This document shows, in pieces, positions 8,171 to 15,489 of a stretch of 32,695 bases of DNA. The notes beneath the pieces were generated by a model that was not told the DNA's origin, did not search any database, and saw nothing but the letters and a program-made list of their open reading frames with translations. This DNA is from Oscillospiraceae bacterium. GTDB lineage: Bacteria; Bacillota; Clostridia; Oscillospirales; CAG-272. The stretch spans positions 1-32,695 of the forward strand of contig SVSC01000011.1 of the NCBI GenBank assembly GCA_015064525.1, in the 5' to 3' direction. Within the stretch, counting starts at the first letter, position 1. Each line of letters opens with the position of its first letter. The position numbers and the translations under genes are program-made.

Positions 8171-9832
8171 ATGAAACGCAACGTAAAGCTTTTTTCCATA
8201 ATTCTTGCGCTGATCTGCGCGTTCTCCACGCTTTCCATGATGGCGGTGTCGGCTGAGGCACCCGCCTACGTTGAAATTCCCGAGGGCGCGGAAACCGTGA
8301 CCGTTGACGGCGCAGAATATACTGTCATCCGCACCGCCGAGGAAATGAACGCCAACGCGGACGCGAAGATCAACCTTATTCTTGCCAACGATCTGGACTA
8401 TACCGGTCTGGAGTTCAAAAAAATCAGACTGAACGGCACCACCGTCAATGGCAACGGCTATGCGATTTATGGCTTTAGCCTTACAGGCACCAATGATATT
8501 AGTGCGTTCGGTGCAGACAATGCGGCAGGCTTCAACGTGATCAAGAACTTGACCATTGGCCAGCCCAACAACAAGGTTCAGATCAAATCCGAAACCAGCG
8601 GCAAGTCTGTAGGCACTATTCTCGGGTATTCCAATGCGAAGCATACCATTGAGAACGTTACCGTTTATGCCGATATCAGCACCGTGAACGGCAACACGGG
8701 AGGCTTCGGTGGCAATATCAAGGGTACTCTGAATATGAAAAATTGCGCCTTCTACGGCACCATCACCGATAAAAGCGGCAATCCCAACGGCGGCTTAATC
8801 GGTAAAACCAACAGTCTTGTGCTGACCATGGAAAACTGCTGCAATTACGGAACCATTGATTGCAGTGCGGATGCTGCGGGCATCATTGCCAAAACCAGCG
8901 GAACCGGAATCCACACCTTAACAAATTGCGCCAACTTCGGAACGATCAAGGGCAGCTCCGCCGCGGGGATCATCGGCTCCCACGGAACCAACAGTGAGGT
9001 AACCGTTGAAGGCTGCTTGAATGCGGGCACCGTCAACGCAGTTAACAATGGCGGCGGTCTTTTGGGTTGGTCCCATGCGGATAGAACAATCTCCTTCACC
9101 AACTGTGTGAATATTGGTGTTATCACCTCCAATGGTAAGGCAGGCGGTCTTGGTGCTTTCTCCTACCAAAAGCACTCCTATAACAACTGCGGCTCCTTTG
9201 GCTCCGTTGCTTCTGCCGGCACCGAGTGCGGCGTATTCTTCGGTCAGAACGATGCAACCACCGGCACCGCAACCAACCTGTTCTACACTCCCATTGAGAA
9301 TACCACCAACTCCATTCTCGTTGAGGGGGCAACCCAAAAGACACTCGCCGAGGCAATTGCTTGGACGAATGAGCTGATCGGTGCAAATGTTGGTAATCTT
9401 GTTCTGAACACCGCGGGCAACGGCGCGGTTCTCGCGGCTCCCAAGTTTGCGGGTGTGCAGGAATCCGCTGTGGCAGAGGGAACCTTCGACGTTCGTTTTG
9501 TTGCAACCCTCAACGATTCTCTCAACTATTCCGCGGTCGGCTTTGAAGTTGCACTGGTTGGCGGCAAGACCGTTACCAAGGAGTGCGGCAGCGTTTACGG
9601 CAAGCTCCTCAGCACCACCGAGCAGGGCTTCGACGCAGAGGTAACCGCCGCTCAGCTGCAGGGAACCTATCTGTTCGCGCTGGCAATCGAGAACGTTCCC
9701 GCAACCGGCACCGTCACCTTCACGGTAACTCCTTACGCAAAGGCTTTGGACGGTACCACCGTTTACAGCGGCGCTTCCTACAACGTAACCTACGCCAACG
9801 GCGTGTACGTTGGAATCAGCGCTTGCGTTTGA
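8171..9832 (+). CDS. Secreted parallel beta-helix (GLUG-like repeat) protein, cassette 1
   Basis: A 553-residue exported protein with a signal peptide ending near AVSA (residue 28) and no lipobox or LPxTG anchor. Residues about 44-100 form a cap with the pattern TAEEM...LANDLDYTG...NGNGYAIYGF. From about 110 to 375 there are repeated NCxNxG(T/V)I...GG(L/I)xG turns, like GLUG-type beta-helix adhesins and glycan-binding proteins. Residues about 425-553 form a separate beta-rich domain (GVQESAVAEG to VTPYAKALDGTTVYSG) shared with the second copy. AAAGGAG stands seven bases before the ATG. No catalytic motif was seen, so binding or structural roles are likely. It is a close paralogue of the gene at 10054, and each is followed by a short acidic peptide gene 31 bases later. 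Confidence 0.78.
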   Translation: MKRNVKLFSIILALICAFSTLSMMAVSAEAPAYVEIPEGAETVTVDGAEYTVIRTAEEMNANADAKINLILANDLDYTGLEFKKIRLNGTTVNGNGYAIYGFSLTGTNDISAFGADNAAGFNVIKNLTIGQPNNKVQIKSETSGKSVGTILGYSNAKHTIENVTVYADISTVNGNTGGFGGNIKGTLNMKNCAFYGTITDKSGNPNGGLIGKTNSLVLTMENCCNYGTIDCSADAAGIIAKTSGTGIHTLTNCANFGTIKGSSAAGIIGSHGTNSEVTVEGCLNAGTVNAVNNGGGLLGWSHADRTISFTNCVNIGVITSNGKAGGLGAFSYQKHSYNNCGSFGSVASAGTECGVFFGQNDATTGTATNLFYTPIENTTNSILVEGATQKTLAEAIAWTNELIGANVGNLVLNTAGNGAVLAAPKFAGVQESAVAEGTFDVRFVATLNDSLNYSAVGFEVALVGGKTVTKECGSVYGKLLSTTEQGFDAEVTAAQLQGTYLFALAIENVPATGTVTFTVTPYAKALDGTTVYSGASYNVTYANGVYVGISACV

Positions 9833-9863
9833 TTATGTGAAATTTGATTTGGGAGGTAACAGT

Positions 9864-9989
9864 ATGAAATACGTAACACCCTACCTGGAGCTTCTCGCCA
9901 TGGAGGAGCAGGATATTCTGACCTTCAGTGTTCAGGAGGCGGGCAACGCCGATAACGACGTGCTTGACTTTGGTGATCTGCTCGGCTAA
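9864..9989 (+). CDS. Short acidic 41-residue peptide, cassette 1
   Basis: An ATG at 9864 with GGGAGG at 9851-9856 opens a 41-residue frame. The product begins MKYVTPYLELL and ends GNADNDVLDFGDLLG. It has nine acidic residues and one lysine, no cysteine, no signal peptide and no membrane segment. A degraded second copy lies at the same place after the paralogous beta-helix gene: of the last 26 residues 23 agree, and in the 81 aligned bases 8 of 11 changes are silent, which is strong evidence of a real, selected protein. The N-terminal YxxPxLE...DILTxS layout resembles short hypothetical proteins common in gut Clostridia (recalled, not searched). The function is unknown; a partner, chaperone-like tag or secreted signal for the beta-helix protein are all possible. 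Confidence 0.75.
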   Translation: MKYVTPYLELLAMEEQDILTFSVQEAGNADNDVLDFGDLLG

Positions 9990-9994
9990 TAAAA

Positions 9995-10009
9995 ATCGGC
10001 TTTGCCGAT
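9995..10009 (+). other. Small intercistronic hairpin
   Basis: ATCGGC and GCCGAT pair around a TTT loop just after the peptide stop and 45 bases before the second beta-helix start. There is no U-tract, so it is not a terminator; it could mark an mRNA processing or stability point between the two cassettes. Confidence 0.35.
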
Positions 10010-10053
10010 CTAACGGTCGGCGCACAAAACTACGATAAGGAGAACAAGAAAAT

Positions 10054-11742
10054 ATGAAACGCAACGTGAGACTCTTTTCCGTGATTCTCGCTTTGATCTG
10101 CGCGATTTCCATGTTCCCGGCAATGCGCGCAACGGCGGCTCCCGCGCCTCACGAGCAGATTGATCTTCCCGACAATATGGAGACGATCATGATCGAGGGT
10201 GAGGAATATCGGATCATTCGCACCGCCGAGGAAATGAACAACTATGCCGAAGCAAGGGTGAACGTGATTCTTGCGGCAGATCTGGACTACACGGGTCTGG
10301 ATTTCAAAAAGATCAAAACCGCGGGAACCACCTTCAACGGCAACGGCTACGCAATTTACGGCTTCGAGGTGGGAGGCGATGGCAATCCCTCCGTATTCGG
10401 ATGCGACAATATGTCGGGCACCGACGATTTCAACGTCATTCAGAATATTACCGTTGGTCTGCCCGATCGGAAGGTTAAGATCAGCTCCGAGCTGAGCGGC
10501 AAATCGGTTGGAGCCATTCTGGGCTATTCCAACGCAGAGCATACGCTGGAGAACATCACCGTTTACGCCAACGTTTCCTCCAAGGGAGGCACCACGGGTG
10601 GCATTTGCGGAAACGTGAAGGGCATTCTGAACATGAAGAACTGCGTCTTTTACGGCACCGTAACCGAAACCGACGGCGGAACCGTTGGCGGTCTTTTCGG
10701 AAAGGTGAACAGTCTTTCCCTCACCATGGAGGATTGCGTCAACTACGGCGCGGTCAGCGGAACCAACGATGCGGGCGGCATCATTGCCTCCGTAACGGGG
10801 AATGCCTCCGCTCCCAGCACGGTTGTGATTCGGGGCTGCGCAAACTTCGGCATGGCTGCGGGCTCCTCTGTTGCGGGCATGATCGGCTCCGCGGGAACCA
10901 ATGGCACCATCGCCATGGAAAACTGCCTGAACGTGGGCTTGGTTGATGCCAAGAGCAACGGCGGCGGACTTTTCGGCTACTTGAAGAACTGCGCCTCCGT
11001 TGAGGTTTCCAACTGTGCCAACGTGGGCGCCGTGAATTCCAAGGGCAAGGCGGGCGGTCTTTTTGCAATGACCGTTCCCACTCTGAAGATTGATAACTGC
11101 GGAACCTTCTCTCTGGTTTCCTCCACAGGCACCGAGTGCGGCTCTCTGGTTGGTCAGAACGATGCAACCGTGGCGTCGGCAACCAATCTGTTCTACACTG
11201 CCGCAAAGACTACCACCAACACCCTTCTCACCGAGGGGGCGACCCAAAAAACGCTGGAGGAGGGCATTGTGTGGACAAACGCTCTGTTCGGCAAGACCTT
11301 TGGAAACCTGATTCTGAACTCCGACGGAAATTGCGCTGTTCCCGCCGATCCTCAGCTGGTGGGTGTTCAGGAGTCTGCCGTTGCGGAGGGCAAGTTCAAG
11401 GTTCGTCTGGTTGCAACCTTGAACGACTCTCTGCGCTACAGCGCCGTGGGCTTCACCGTTGCGCTGGAGGGCGGCAACACCGTTACCAAGGAGTGCCAAA
11501 GCGTTTATCGCAAGCTGATCTACACCAAGGCGGATAACACCACGGGCGAGATCACCGCGGCGCAGCTGGACGGCACCTATGTGTTTGCCCTTGCCATCGA
11601 CAACGTCCCCGCAACGGGAACAGTTACCTTCAAGGTAACCCCCTACGCAAAGGCTCTGGACGGCACCACCGTTTACAGCGGCACCTCCTACAACGTAACC
11701 TACACCAACGGCGCGTACGTTGGCACCCTTGCTTGTGATTGA
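10054..11742 (+). CDS. Secreted parallel beta-helix (GLUG-like repeat) protein, cassette 2
   Basis: A 562-residue paralogue of the gene at 8171, clearly alignable from end to end by eye. The signal peptide starts MKRNVRLFSVILALICA; cleavage is likely near TAA-APA (about residue 28). The cap, the NCxNxG...GG(I/L)xG turns (about 110-385) and the C-terminal beta-rich domain (about 436-562, starting GVQESAVAEG) are all retained. A small insertion near residues 110-120 contains a cysteine absent from copy 1. AAGGAG precedes the ATG by about 13 bases. The close similarity of signal peptide and C-terminal domain with more divergence in the middle turns suggests that the helix face is the variable, ligand-facing part. 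It is probably in the same operon as copy 1 and is followed by a broken peptide gene. Confidence 0.78.
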   Translation: MKRNVRLFSVILALICAISMFPAMRATAAPAPHEQIDLPDNMETIMIEGEEYRIIRTAEEMNNYAEARVNVILAADLDYTGLDFKKIKTAGTTFNGNGYAIYGFEVGGDGNPSVFGCDNMSGTDDFNVIQNITVGLPDRKVKISSELSGKSVGAILGYSNAEHTLENITVYANVSSKGGTTGGICGNVKGILNMKNCVFYGTVTETDGGTVGGLFGKVNSLSLTMEDCVNYGAVSGTNDAGGIIASVTGNASAPSTVVIRGCANFGMAAGSSVAGMIGSAGTNGTIAMENCLNVGLVDAKSNGGGLFGYLKNCASVEVSNCANVGAVNSKGKAGGLFAMTVPTLKIDNCGTFSLVSSTGTECGSLVGQNDATVASATNLFYTAAKTTTNTLLTEGATQKTLEEGIVWTNALFGKTFGNLILNSDGNCAVPADPQLVGVQESAVAEGKFKVRLVATLNDSLRYSAVGFTVALEGGNTVTKECQSVYRKLIYTKADNTTGEITAAQLDGTYVFALAIDNVPATGTVTFKVTPYAKALDGTTVYSGTSYNVTYTNGAYVGTLACD

Positions 11743-11773
11743 CCCGCAGGTTGATTACAAGGTGGCAGACACA

Positions 11774-11898
11774 ATGAAATACGTACCCCCCACGCAGCCC
11801 TTTTCTCCTCGGAGGCTCAGGATATTCTAACTCTCAGCGTACGGGAGGCGGGCAACGCCGATAACGACGTTCTCGACTTTGGAGAGCTGCTTGGCTAA
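11774..11898 (+). pseudogene. Frameshifted second copy of the short acidic peptide gene
   Basis: ATGAAATACGTA at 11774 matches the start of the peptide gene at 9864, but the span to the aligned stop is 125 bases instead of 126. The missing base lies at or next to a run of six C at 11785-11790. In the initiating frame a stop comes after 18 codons. One base further back, the frame reads EAQDILTLSVREAGNADND and ends FGELLG, the same as copy 1 apart from three substitutions. Its ribosome binding site (AAGGTGG) is weaker than that of copy 1. Options are a recent pseudogene, a base-calling or assembly error in the C-run, or slippage that restores the frame. Confidence 0.7.
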
Positions 11899-11903
11899 AA
11901 AAC

Positions 11904-11936
11904 AAAGGCGGCGTCATTTTCGGATGGCGCCGCTTT
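11904..11936 (+). terminator. Probable terminator of the EEP/beta-helix operon
   Basis: AAAGGCGGCG (11904-11913) pairs with GCGCCGCTTT (11926-11936) with one bulged G, six bases after the peptide-copy stop. The tail is only weakly U-rich (TTTCGCGTTCTGT), so termination may be partial. Confidence 0.6.
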
Positions 11937-12020
11937 CGCGTTCTGTAAAGTTCGTTTTGGTTGGAGGGGGGATTTTGGAACCTTCTTAGGGGAAGTTAGT
12001 TTGGAAAGGAAAGGGTGGAT

Positions 12021-12050
12021 TGTGGAACCTTCTTGAAAGAAGGTTCCACA
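12021..12050. repeat. 30-base perfect palindrome, copy 1
   Basis: TGTGGAACCTTCTT and its exact complement AAGAAGGTTCCACA flank a central GA. The same 26-base core appears at 14853-14880 and, identical in all 30 bases, at 32380-32409. Confidence 0.9.
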
Positions 12051-12160
12051 CCTCCAAGAACTTCCTCAGGGGTTGTTTTGGAGTTTGTTGTACATGGCGG
12101 CTCGGTCTATAGTTTTATGTCGCCCATCTGCTGTACGCTGATCGAGCAATAGCTCCCGCA

Positions 12161-12189
12161 AGCGGCTGGGTCCCGCCACCCCATCCGCT
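12161..12189. repeat. Covarying hairpin, variant form
   Basis: AGCGGCTGGG (12161-12170) pairs with CCCATCCGCT (12180-12189), with one C-T mismatch. In the other two clusters the same stem reads AGCGTTTTGG/CCAAAACGCT. Two T-A pairs have become G-C pairs on both sides. Confidence 0.7.
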
Positions 12190-12533
12190 CCATGATGTTA
12201 GTTTGTTTGAACTGTTTTGGAAACAGATAAAATTTCATTCTCGGGGACGGAATAATCAAATTTTAACTGAACGAACGTCGATCCTTGAAAGCGGGCTTGC
12301 CCGCCCGCCACCCTAAACGCTCCATAAGGTTAGATTGTTTGAACTGTTTTGGAAATAGATAAAAATTCATTTTCGGGGACGGTATCAAGGAATTTATTCT
12401 ATACGAAGGTCGAGTTTGGAAAGTGGGCTTGCCCGCCCTTCTTGAAAGAAGGTTTCAAAATCCAATCTTCCTTTCCCAAACCAATTCTCCAAGAAGGCTC
12501 CGCGAACCATGCTTTCCTTTCGAAACGAGCCTC

Positions 12534-13250
12534 TCAAATCCAAATACGGTTCTGATAGTCGGTGGGGAGTCCCTCGCGGTAGAGGTGGGAATCGTTGGAG
12601 AGCTGAAGCACCTTTGGAATCGAAATTCCGTTGAGATTTTCCAGCTCGATCACAGTCACACCCGAATGTCCCATATCGAAATGCGAACAGATCATGGGGA
12701 ACGGAATGTCCAAAAGGCAGCTCAAAAAGATCAGACCAAAGCCCTGATGGGCAAAGAGCGCCACCCGACCGGTATTCTCTTTTTCCACCTTGTAATGTCC
12801 CTCCTCGGCGCAATGACGGTATCCCAGCGACGCCATAAAGCGATCGGTTTCGGTCTGCACTCGCGCAAGTCCCCGCTCGCAGGAGCCCGAGGCAAACGCC
12901 TCGTGGCGATACCACTCCCGCCCCAGCCCTTGGACGGCAGAGGAGGTGAGCAGAGGGAGCAGCTTTTCGTCCTGAAAGAGCCAATGCCGATGGCCTTGGT
13001 CATCCACTACCGAAAAATCACGGTAGGCGTAATGCTCCTTGCACCAATCGAGAACGGTGGGCGTGAGCCCCAGCGCCTCGCAGGTGGGCTTTGCGGTTTG
13101 TTGGGCGCGGTTGGAGGAGGAAACGTAAATTTCGTCCAAGCCGTATTTTGCCAAGCGGGGCGCCAATGCCCGCGCTTGCTCCTCGCCCTTTGGGGTAAGA
13201 GAATCGGGGTTATAAATGGGGTCGCCGTGGCGAACGTAAAACAGCAGCAT
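12534..13250 (-). CDS. Histidine phosphatase (phosphoglycerate mutase-like) superfamily protein
   Basis: A 238-residue cytoplasmic protein of the branch-1 histidine phosphatase family. The phospho-acceptor motif is RHGDP with H8; the supporting motif SSSNRAQQTA follows at about 47-56 and the second catalytic histidine is H168 in FAHQGF, with HFDMGHSG after it. The family includes broad-range sugar-phosphate and nucleotide phosphatases; the substrate is not evident. The ATG at 13250 is preceded by GAGGAGGAAA, which overlaps the uxaC stop region; the gene starts 14 bases after uxaC ends, so it is co-transcribed with a sugar-acid isomerase and may dephosphorylate a related metabolite. No clear terminator follows before the repeat cluster. 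Confidence 0.85.
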   Translation of the reverse strand: MLLFYVRHGDPIYNPDSLTPKGEEQARALAPRLAKYGLDEIYVSSSNRAQQTAKPTCEALGLTPTVLDWCKEHYAYRDFSVVDDQGHRHWLFQDEKLLPLLTSSAVQGLGREWYRHEAFASGSCERGLARVQTETDRFMASLGYRHCAEEGHYKVEKENTGRVALFAHQGFGLIFLSCLLDIPFPMICSHFDMGHSGVTVIELENLNGISIPKVLQLSNDSHLYREGLPTDYQNRIWI

Positions 13251-13264
13251 ACAGAATTTCCTCC

Positions 13265-14677
13265 TCAGTTTTGAAAGAACGGATCGCGATCCAAGCCGAA
13301 ATAGCGGATGGAATTGCGATAGCAGACGTCGCGCACGACCTCGCCAACTGCCTTCTCGTCCGACGTCATCTCGCCGCGGCTCATCATGCCGCCCAGATAA
13401 TTACAGAGAATACGACGGAAATAGTGATGGCGGGGATAGGAGAGGAGAGAGCGACTGTCGGTGAGCATTCCCACAAAGGCGGCAATGTGACCCGTGGCGG
13501 TGAGATCCTCCAAGTGTCGCTCCATGCCCACCTTGTTGTCCAGGAACCACCAAGCCGCGCCGTACTGGAGCTTGCCCCGCGCCTCGCCGCTTTGGAAGCA
13601 GCCGATCAGCGCCATGATCTCGGCGTTCATTTTGGGATTCAGATTAAAGACGATGGTTCTGGGAAGCGCGCCCTCGCTGTTGAGACGGTCGAACAAGCGG
13701 GACATCAAGGTGATGCTGTTGGCATCGGAAATACTGTCGAAGCCGGTGTCCGCGCCGATTTTGGAAAGCATCACGGCGTTGTTGTTCCGCATGGCGCCAA
13801 CGTGAAGCTCGGTGGCGAGATTGTGCTTGGCGTAGAGCTTCATCAGAAAATAGGTGAGATAGCCCTTGAAGGTCTCTGCCTCGGCGGCGGTGGGGGCTTG
13901 TCCGTTCAACACCGTTTGAAGCACGCGGTCTGCCTCCTCCTCCGAGGGGATGGCATAAACGCGCTCCACGGAAATATCGCAGGCGCAGGTGCCGCGCTTC
14001 CGAAACTCCAGCAGGCGAAGCTCCAACGCGCTCTCCAGATCCTCTAACCCCTTGATGGGGTGGGTAAGCGCCGCCAAACGATCAAGCTGGGCGCGATAGT
14101 CGGAAGCGTCAATATTCATGATCTTATCACCGCGGAAGGCAGGCATCACGCGGAAGCCGTAGCCATTTTCGGCAATTCTGTCAAAAACAGTAAGATCGTC
14201 GAAAACCTCGTTGGTGGTGCAAAGCGCCCGCACGTTGGAGCGCTCGATCAGCTTTTGGGGTGTGACGCCGTTCTCCCGAATATAGGAATTGCATTGCGCG
14301 AGAATGGCAGGGGCGTTTGCCTCGTTGATCTCCAGCTCACAATCGAAAAAGCTCTCGATCTCAAGCTGCGACCAGTGGTAGATGGGATTGCCGTAGGCGG
14401 TTCCCAGCACCTTGCAAAAGGCGACAAACCGCTCCTCCGGGCTTTTTTTGCCCGTCACGTACGCCTCGTCGATGCCATAATTTCGCATTAGCCTCCATTT
14501 ATAATGATCCCCCGAAAGCCACAGATCGCAGAGATCGGCGCAAGGGAGATTTTCCAAGATCTGCCGCTCCGGCAGGTGACAATGGTAATCAAAGATGGGC
14601 ATATCCTTGGCGTAATCAAAATACAGCCGCTCGGCGGCGGGAGTTGACAGCAAAAAATTCGGCTTCATGTAGCTCAT
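13265..14677 (-). CDS. uxaC: Glucuronate/galacturonate isomerase
   Basis: A 470-residue enzyme matching the normal length of uronate isomerase (EC 5.3.1.12), which converts D-glucuronate to D-fructuronate and D-galacturonate to D-tagaturonate in the cytoplasm. The amidohydrolase-like metal motif DYHCHL supplies H32 and H34; other family marks are the WSQLEIESFF segment, ELHVGAMRNNN near residue 290, and AAFVGMLTDSRS followed by YPRHHYFRRI near the C-terminus. The ATG at 14677 has AGGAGG eight bases upstream. No other uronate pathway gene (uxaA, uxaB, uxuA, kdgK) is in the window. Its presence fits use of host or plant glycans with uronic acids, as does the GH67N-like module in the nearby operon. 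It leads a two-gene operon with the histidine phosphatase. Confidence 0.95.
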   Translation of the reverse strand: MSYMKPNFLLSTPAAERLYFDYAKDMPIFDYHCHLPERQILENLPCADLCDLWLSGDHYKWRLMRNYGIDEAYVTGKKSPEERFVAFCKVLGTAYGNPIYHWSQLEIESFFDCELEINEANAPAILAQCNSYIRENGVTPQKLIERSNVRALCTTNEVFDDLTVFDRIAENGYGFRVMPAFRGDKIMNIDASDYRAQLDRLAALTHPIKGLEDLESALELRLLEFRKRGTCACDISVERVYAIPSEEEADRVLQTVLNGQAPTAAEAETFKGYLTYFLMKLYAKHNLATELHVGAMRNNNAVMLSKIGADTGFDSISDANSITLMSRLFDRLNSEGALPRTIVFNLNPKMNAEIMALIGCFQSGEARGKLQYGAAWWFLDNKVGMERHLEDLTATGHIAAFVGMLTDSRSLLSYPRHHYFRRILCNYLGGMMSRGEMTSDEKAVGEVVRDVCYRNSIRYFGLDRDPFFQN

Positions 14678-14703
14678 CAGATAATCCTCCTGTATTCGCG
14701 CAC

Positions 14704-14727
14704 TGACCGACGCTCATCCAACGGTCA
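14704..14727. promoter_or_regulatory. Inverted repeat in the uxaC leader
   Basis: TGACCG (14704-14709) and CGGTCA (14722-14727) form a dyad with a 12-base centre between the promoter and the uxaC ribosome binding site. It could be a repressor operator or a leader hairpin; no regulator gene for it is adjacent. Confidence 0.35.
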
Positions 14728-14746
14728 ATCCTTCATTCTACCTACC

Positions 14747-14775
14747 ATTATACAACAACCCCCTCGAAAATGCAA
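14747..14775 (-). promoter_or_regulatory. Promoter of the uxaC-phosphatase operon
   Basis: Minus strand TTGCAT (14770-14775), 17-base spacer, TATAAT (14747-14752). The -10 is perfect and the -35 is weak, 70 bases before the uxaC ATG. Confidence 0.6.
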
Positions 14776-14852
14776 GCAAAATTGCAAAAAAACAGCGCCG
14801 TCTGTTCCCCTGCGCGCTTCATGGAAGTTAGTTTTGAAAGGAAGGGGGGATT

Positions 14853-14880
14853 TTGGAACCTTCTTGAAAGAAGGTTCCAA
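14853..14880. repeat. 28-base perfect palindrome, copy 2
   Basis: TTGGAACCTTCTT, central GA, then AAGAAGGTTCCAA. The outer base differs from the other two copies on both arms, so the pairing is kept. Confidence 0.9.
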
Positions 14881-14991
14881 GCCTCCAAGAACTTCCTCAG
14901 GGGTTGTTTTGGAGTTTGTTGTACATGGCGGCTCGGTTTATAGTTTTATGCCGCCTATCTGCGGTACGCTGATCGAGCAATAGCTGCCGCA

Positions 14992-15020
14992 AGCGTTTTG
15001 GTACCACCACCCAAAACGCT
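14992..15020. repeat. Covarying hairpin, main form
   Basis: AGCGTTTTGG (14992-15001) pairs perfectly with CCAAAACGCT (15011-15020) around a 9-base loop. The identical stem occurs at 32524-32552. Confidence 0.8.
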
Positions 15021-15450
15021 CCACAAGGTTAGCTTATTTGAACTATTTTGGAAACAGATAAAATTTCATTCTCGGGGACGGAATAATCAAATTTTAACTG
15101 AACGAACGTCGAGTTTGGAAAGCGGGCTTGCCCGCCACCCAAAACGCTCCATGATGTTAGTTTGTTTGAACTGTTTTGGAAACAGATAAAATTTCATTCT
15201 CGGGGACGGAATAATCAAATTTTAACTGAACGAACGTCGATTCTTGAAAGCGGGCTTGCCCGCCCGCCACCCAAAACGCTCCATGATGTTAGTTTGTTTG
15301 AACTATTTTGGACACAGATAAAGTCTCATTCTCGGGGACGGTATCAAGGAATTTAATCTATACGAAGGTCGAGTTTGGAAAGTGGGCTTGCCCACCGGGC
15401 TTGCCCGCTCGCCACCCTAAACGCTCCACAACGTTAGATTATTTGAACCA

Positions 15451-15486
15451 AAAATGCGTGACGCTCTTGTGAGCATCACGCATTTT
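15451..15486 (-). terminator. Strong terminator of the protease/Opp operon
   Basis: A 16-bp stem (15451-15466 with 15471-15486, one mismatch) and a TTGT loop start four bases past the stop of the last gene. On the minus strand the right arm ends in a TTTTTGG tract; the other side ends ATTTTGTATT, so it could act both ways. Confidence 0.85.
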
Positions 15487-15489
15487 GTA

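Larger units (their letters stand above)
11941..12533. repeat. Interspersed repeat cluster 1 (no gene)
   Basis: This 593-base gap holds no supported gene. It contains a half copy of the palindrome near 11975, the full 30-base palindrome at 12021-12050, a central segment shared with the other clusters (about 12051-12160), a covarying hairpin (12161-12189), two tandem units of about 132 bases (from 12178 and 12310, bounded by the GCGGGC-TT-GCCCGC palindrome at 12291-12304), and a decayed palindrome at 12437-12452. Related copies occur at 14810-15450 and 32331-32585. Confidence 0.85.
14805..15450. repeat. Interspersed repeat cluster 2 (no gene)
   Basis: This 646-base gap has no supported gene. 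It has the same order of parts as cluster 1: an entry segment (GTTAGTTTTGAAAGGAAGGG), the palindrome at 14853-14880, the shared central segment (about 14881-14991), the hairpin at 14992-15020, then three full tandem units starting near 15009, 15137 and 15269 (periods 128, 132 and 145 bases) and a truncated fourth from 15414. Two unit variants alternate: one with TTTTAACTGAACGAACGTCG and one with TATCAAGGAATTTA followed by CTATACGAAGGTCG. Short frames inside are repeat translations, not genes. Confidence 0.88.

Noticed and set aside
6291-8261. A 656-codon minus-strand frame opposite the EEP lipoprotein
   Set aside because: The plus-strand gene carries all EEP catalytic motifs and a lipobox; the reverse frame has none.
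9864-11898. A complete RiPP biosynthetic cluster
   Set aside because: No precursor-recognition protein, modifying enzyme, dedicated protease or exporter is encoded beside the short peptides.
14998-15356. Short plus-strand frames beginning MVPPPK and MFELFWKQ
   Set aside because: They are translations of the tandem repeat units and repeat with them; no start signals or conservation beyond the DNA repeat.
11941-15450. CRISPR array or integron attC array
   Set aside because: Repeat units are about 130 bases and nearly contiguous, with no unique spacers, no cas genes, no integrase and no cassette genes between units.
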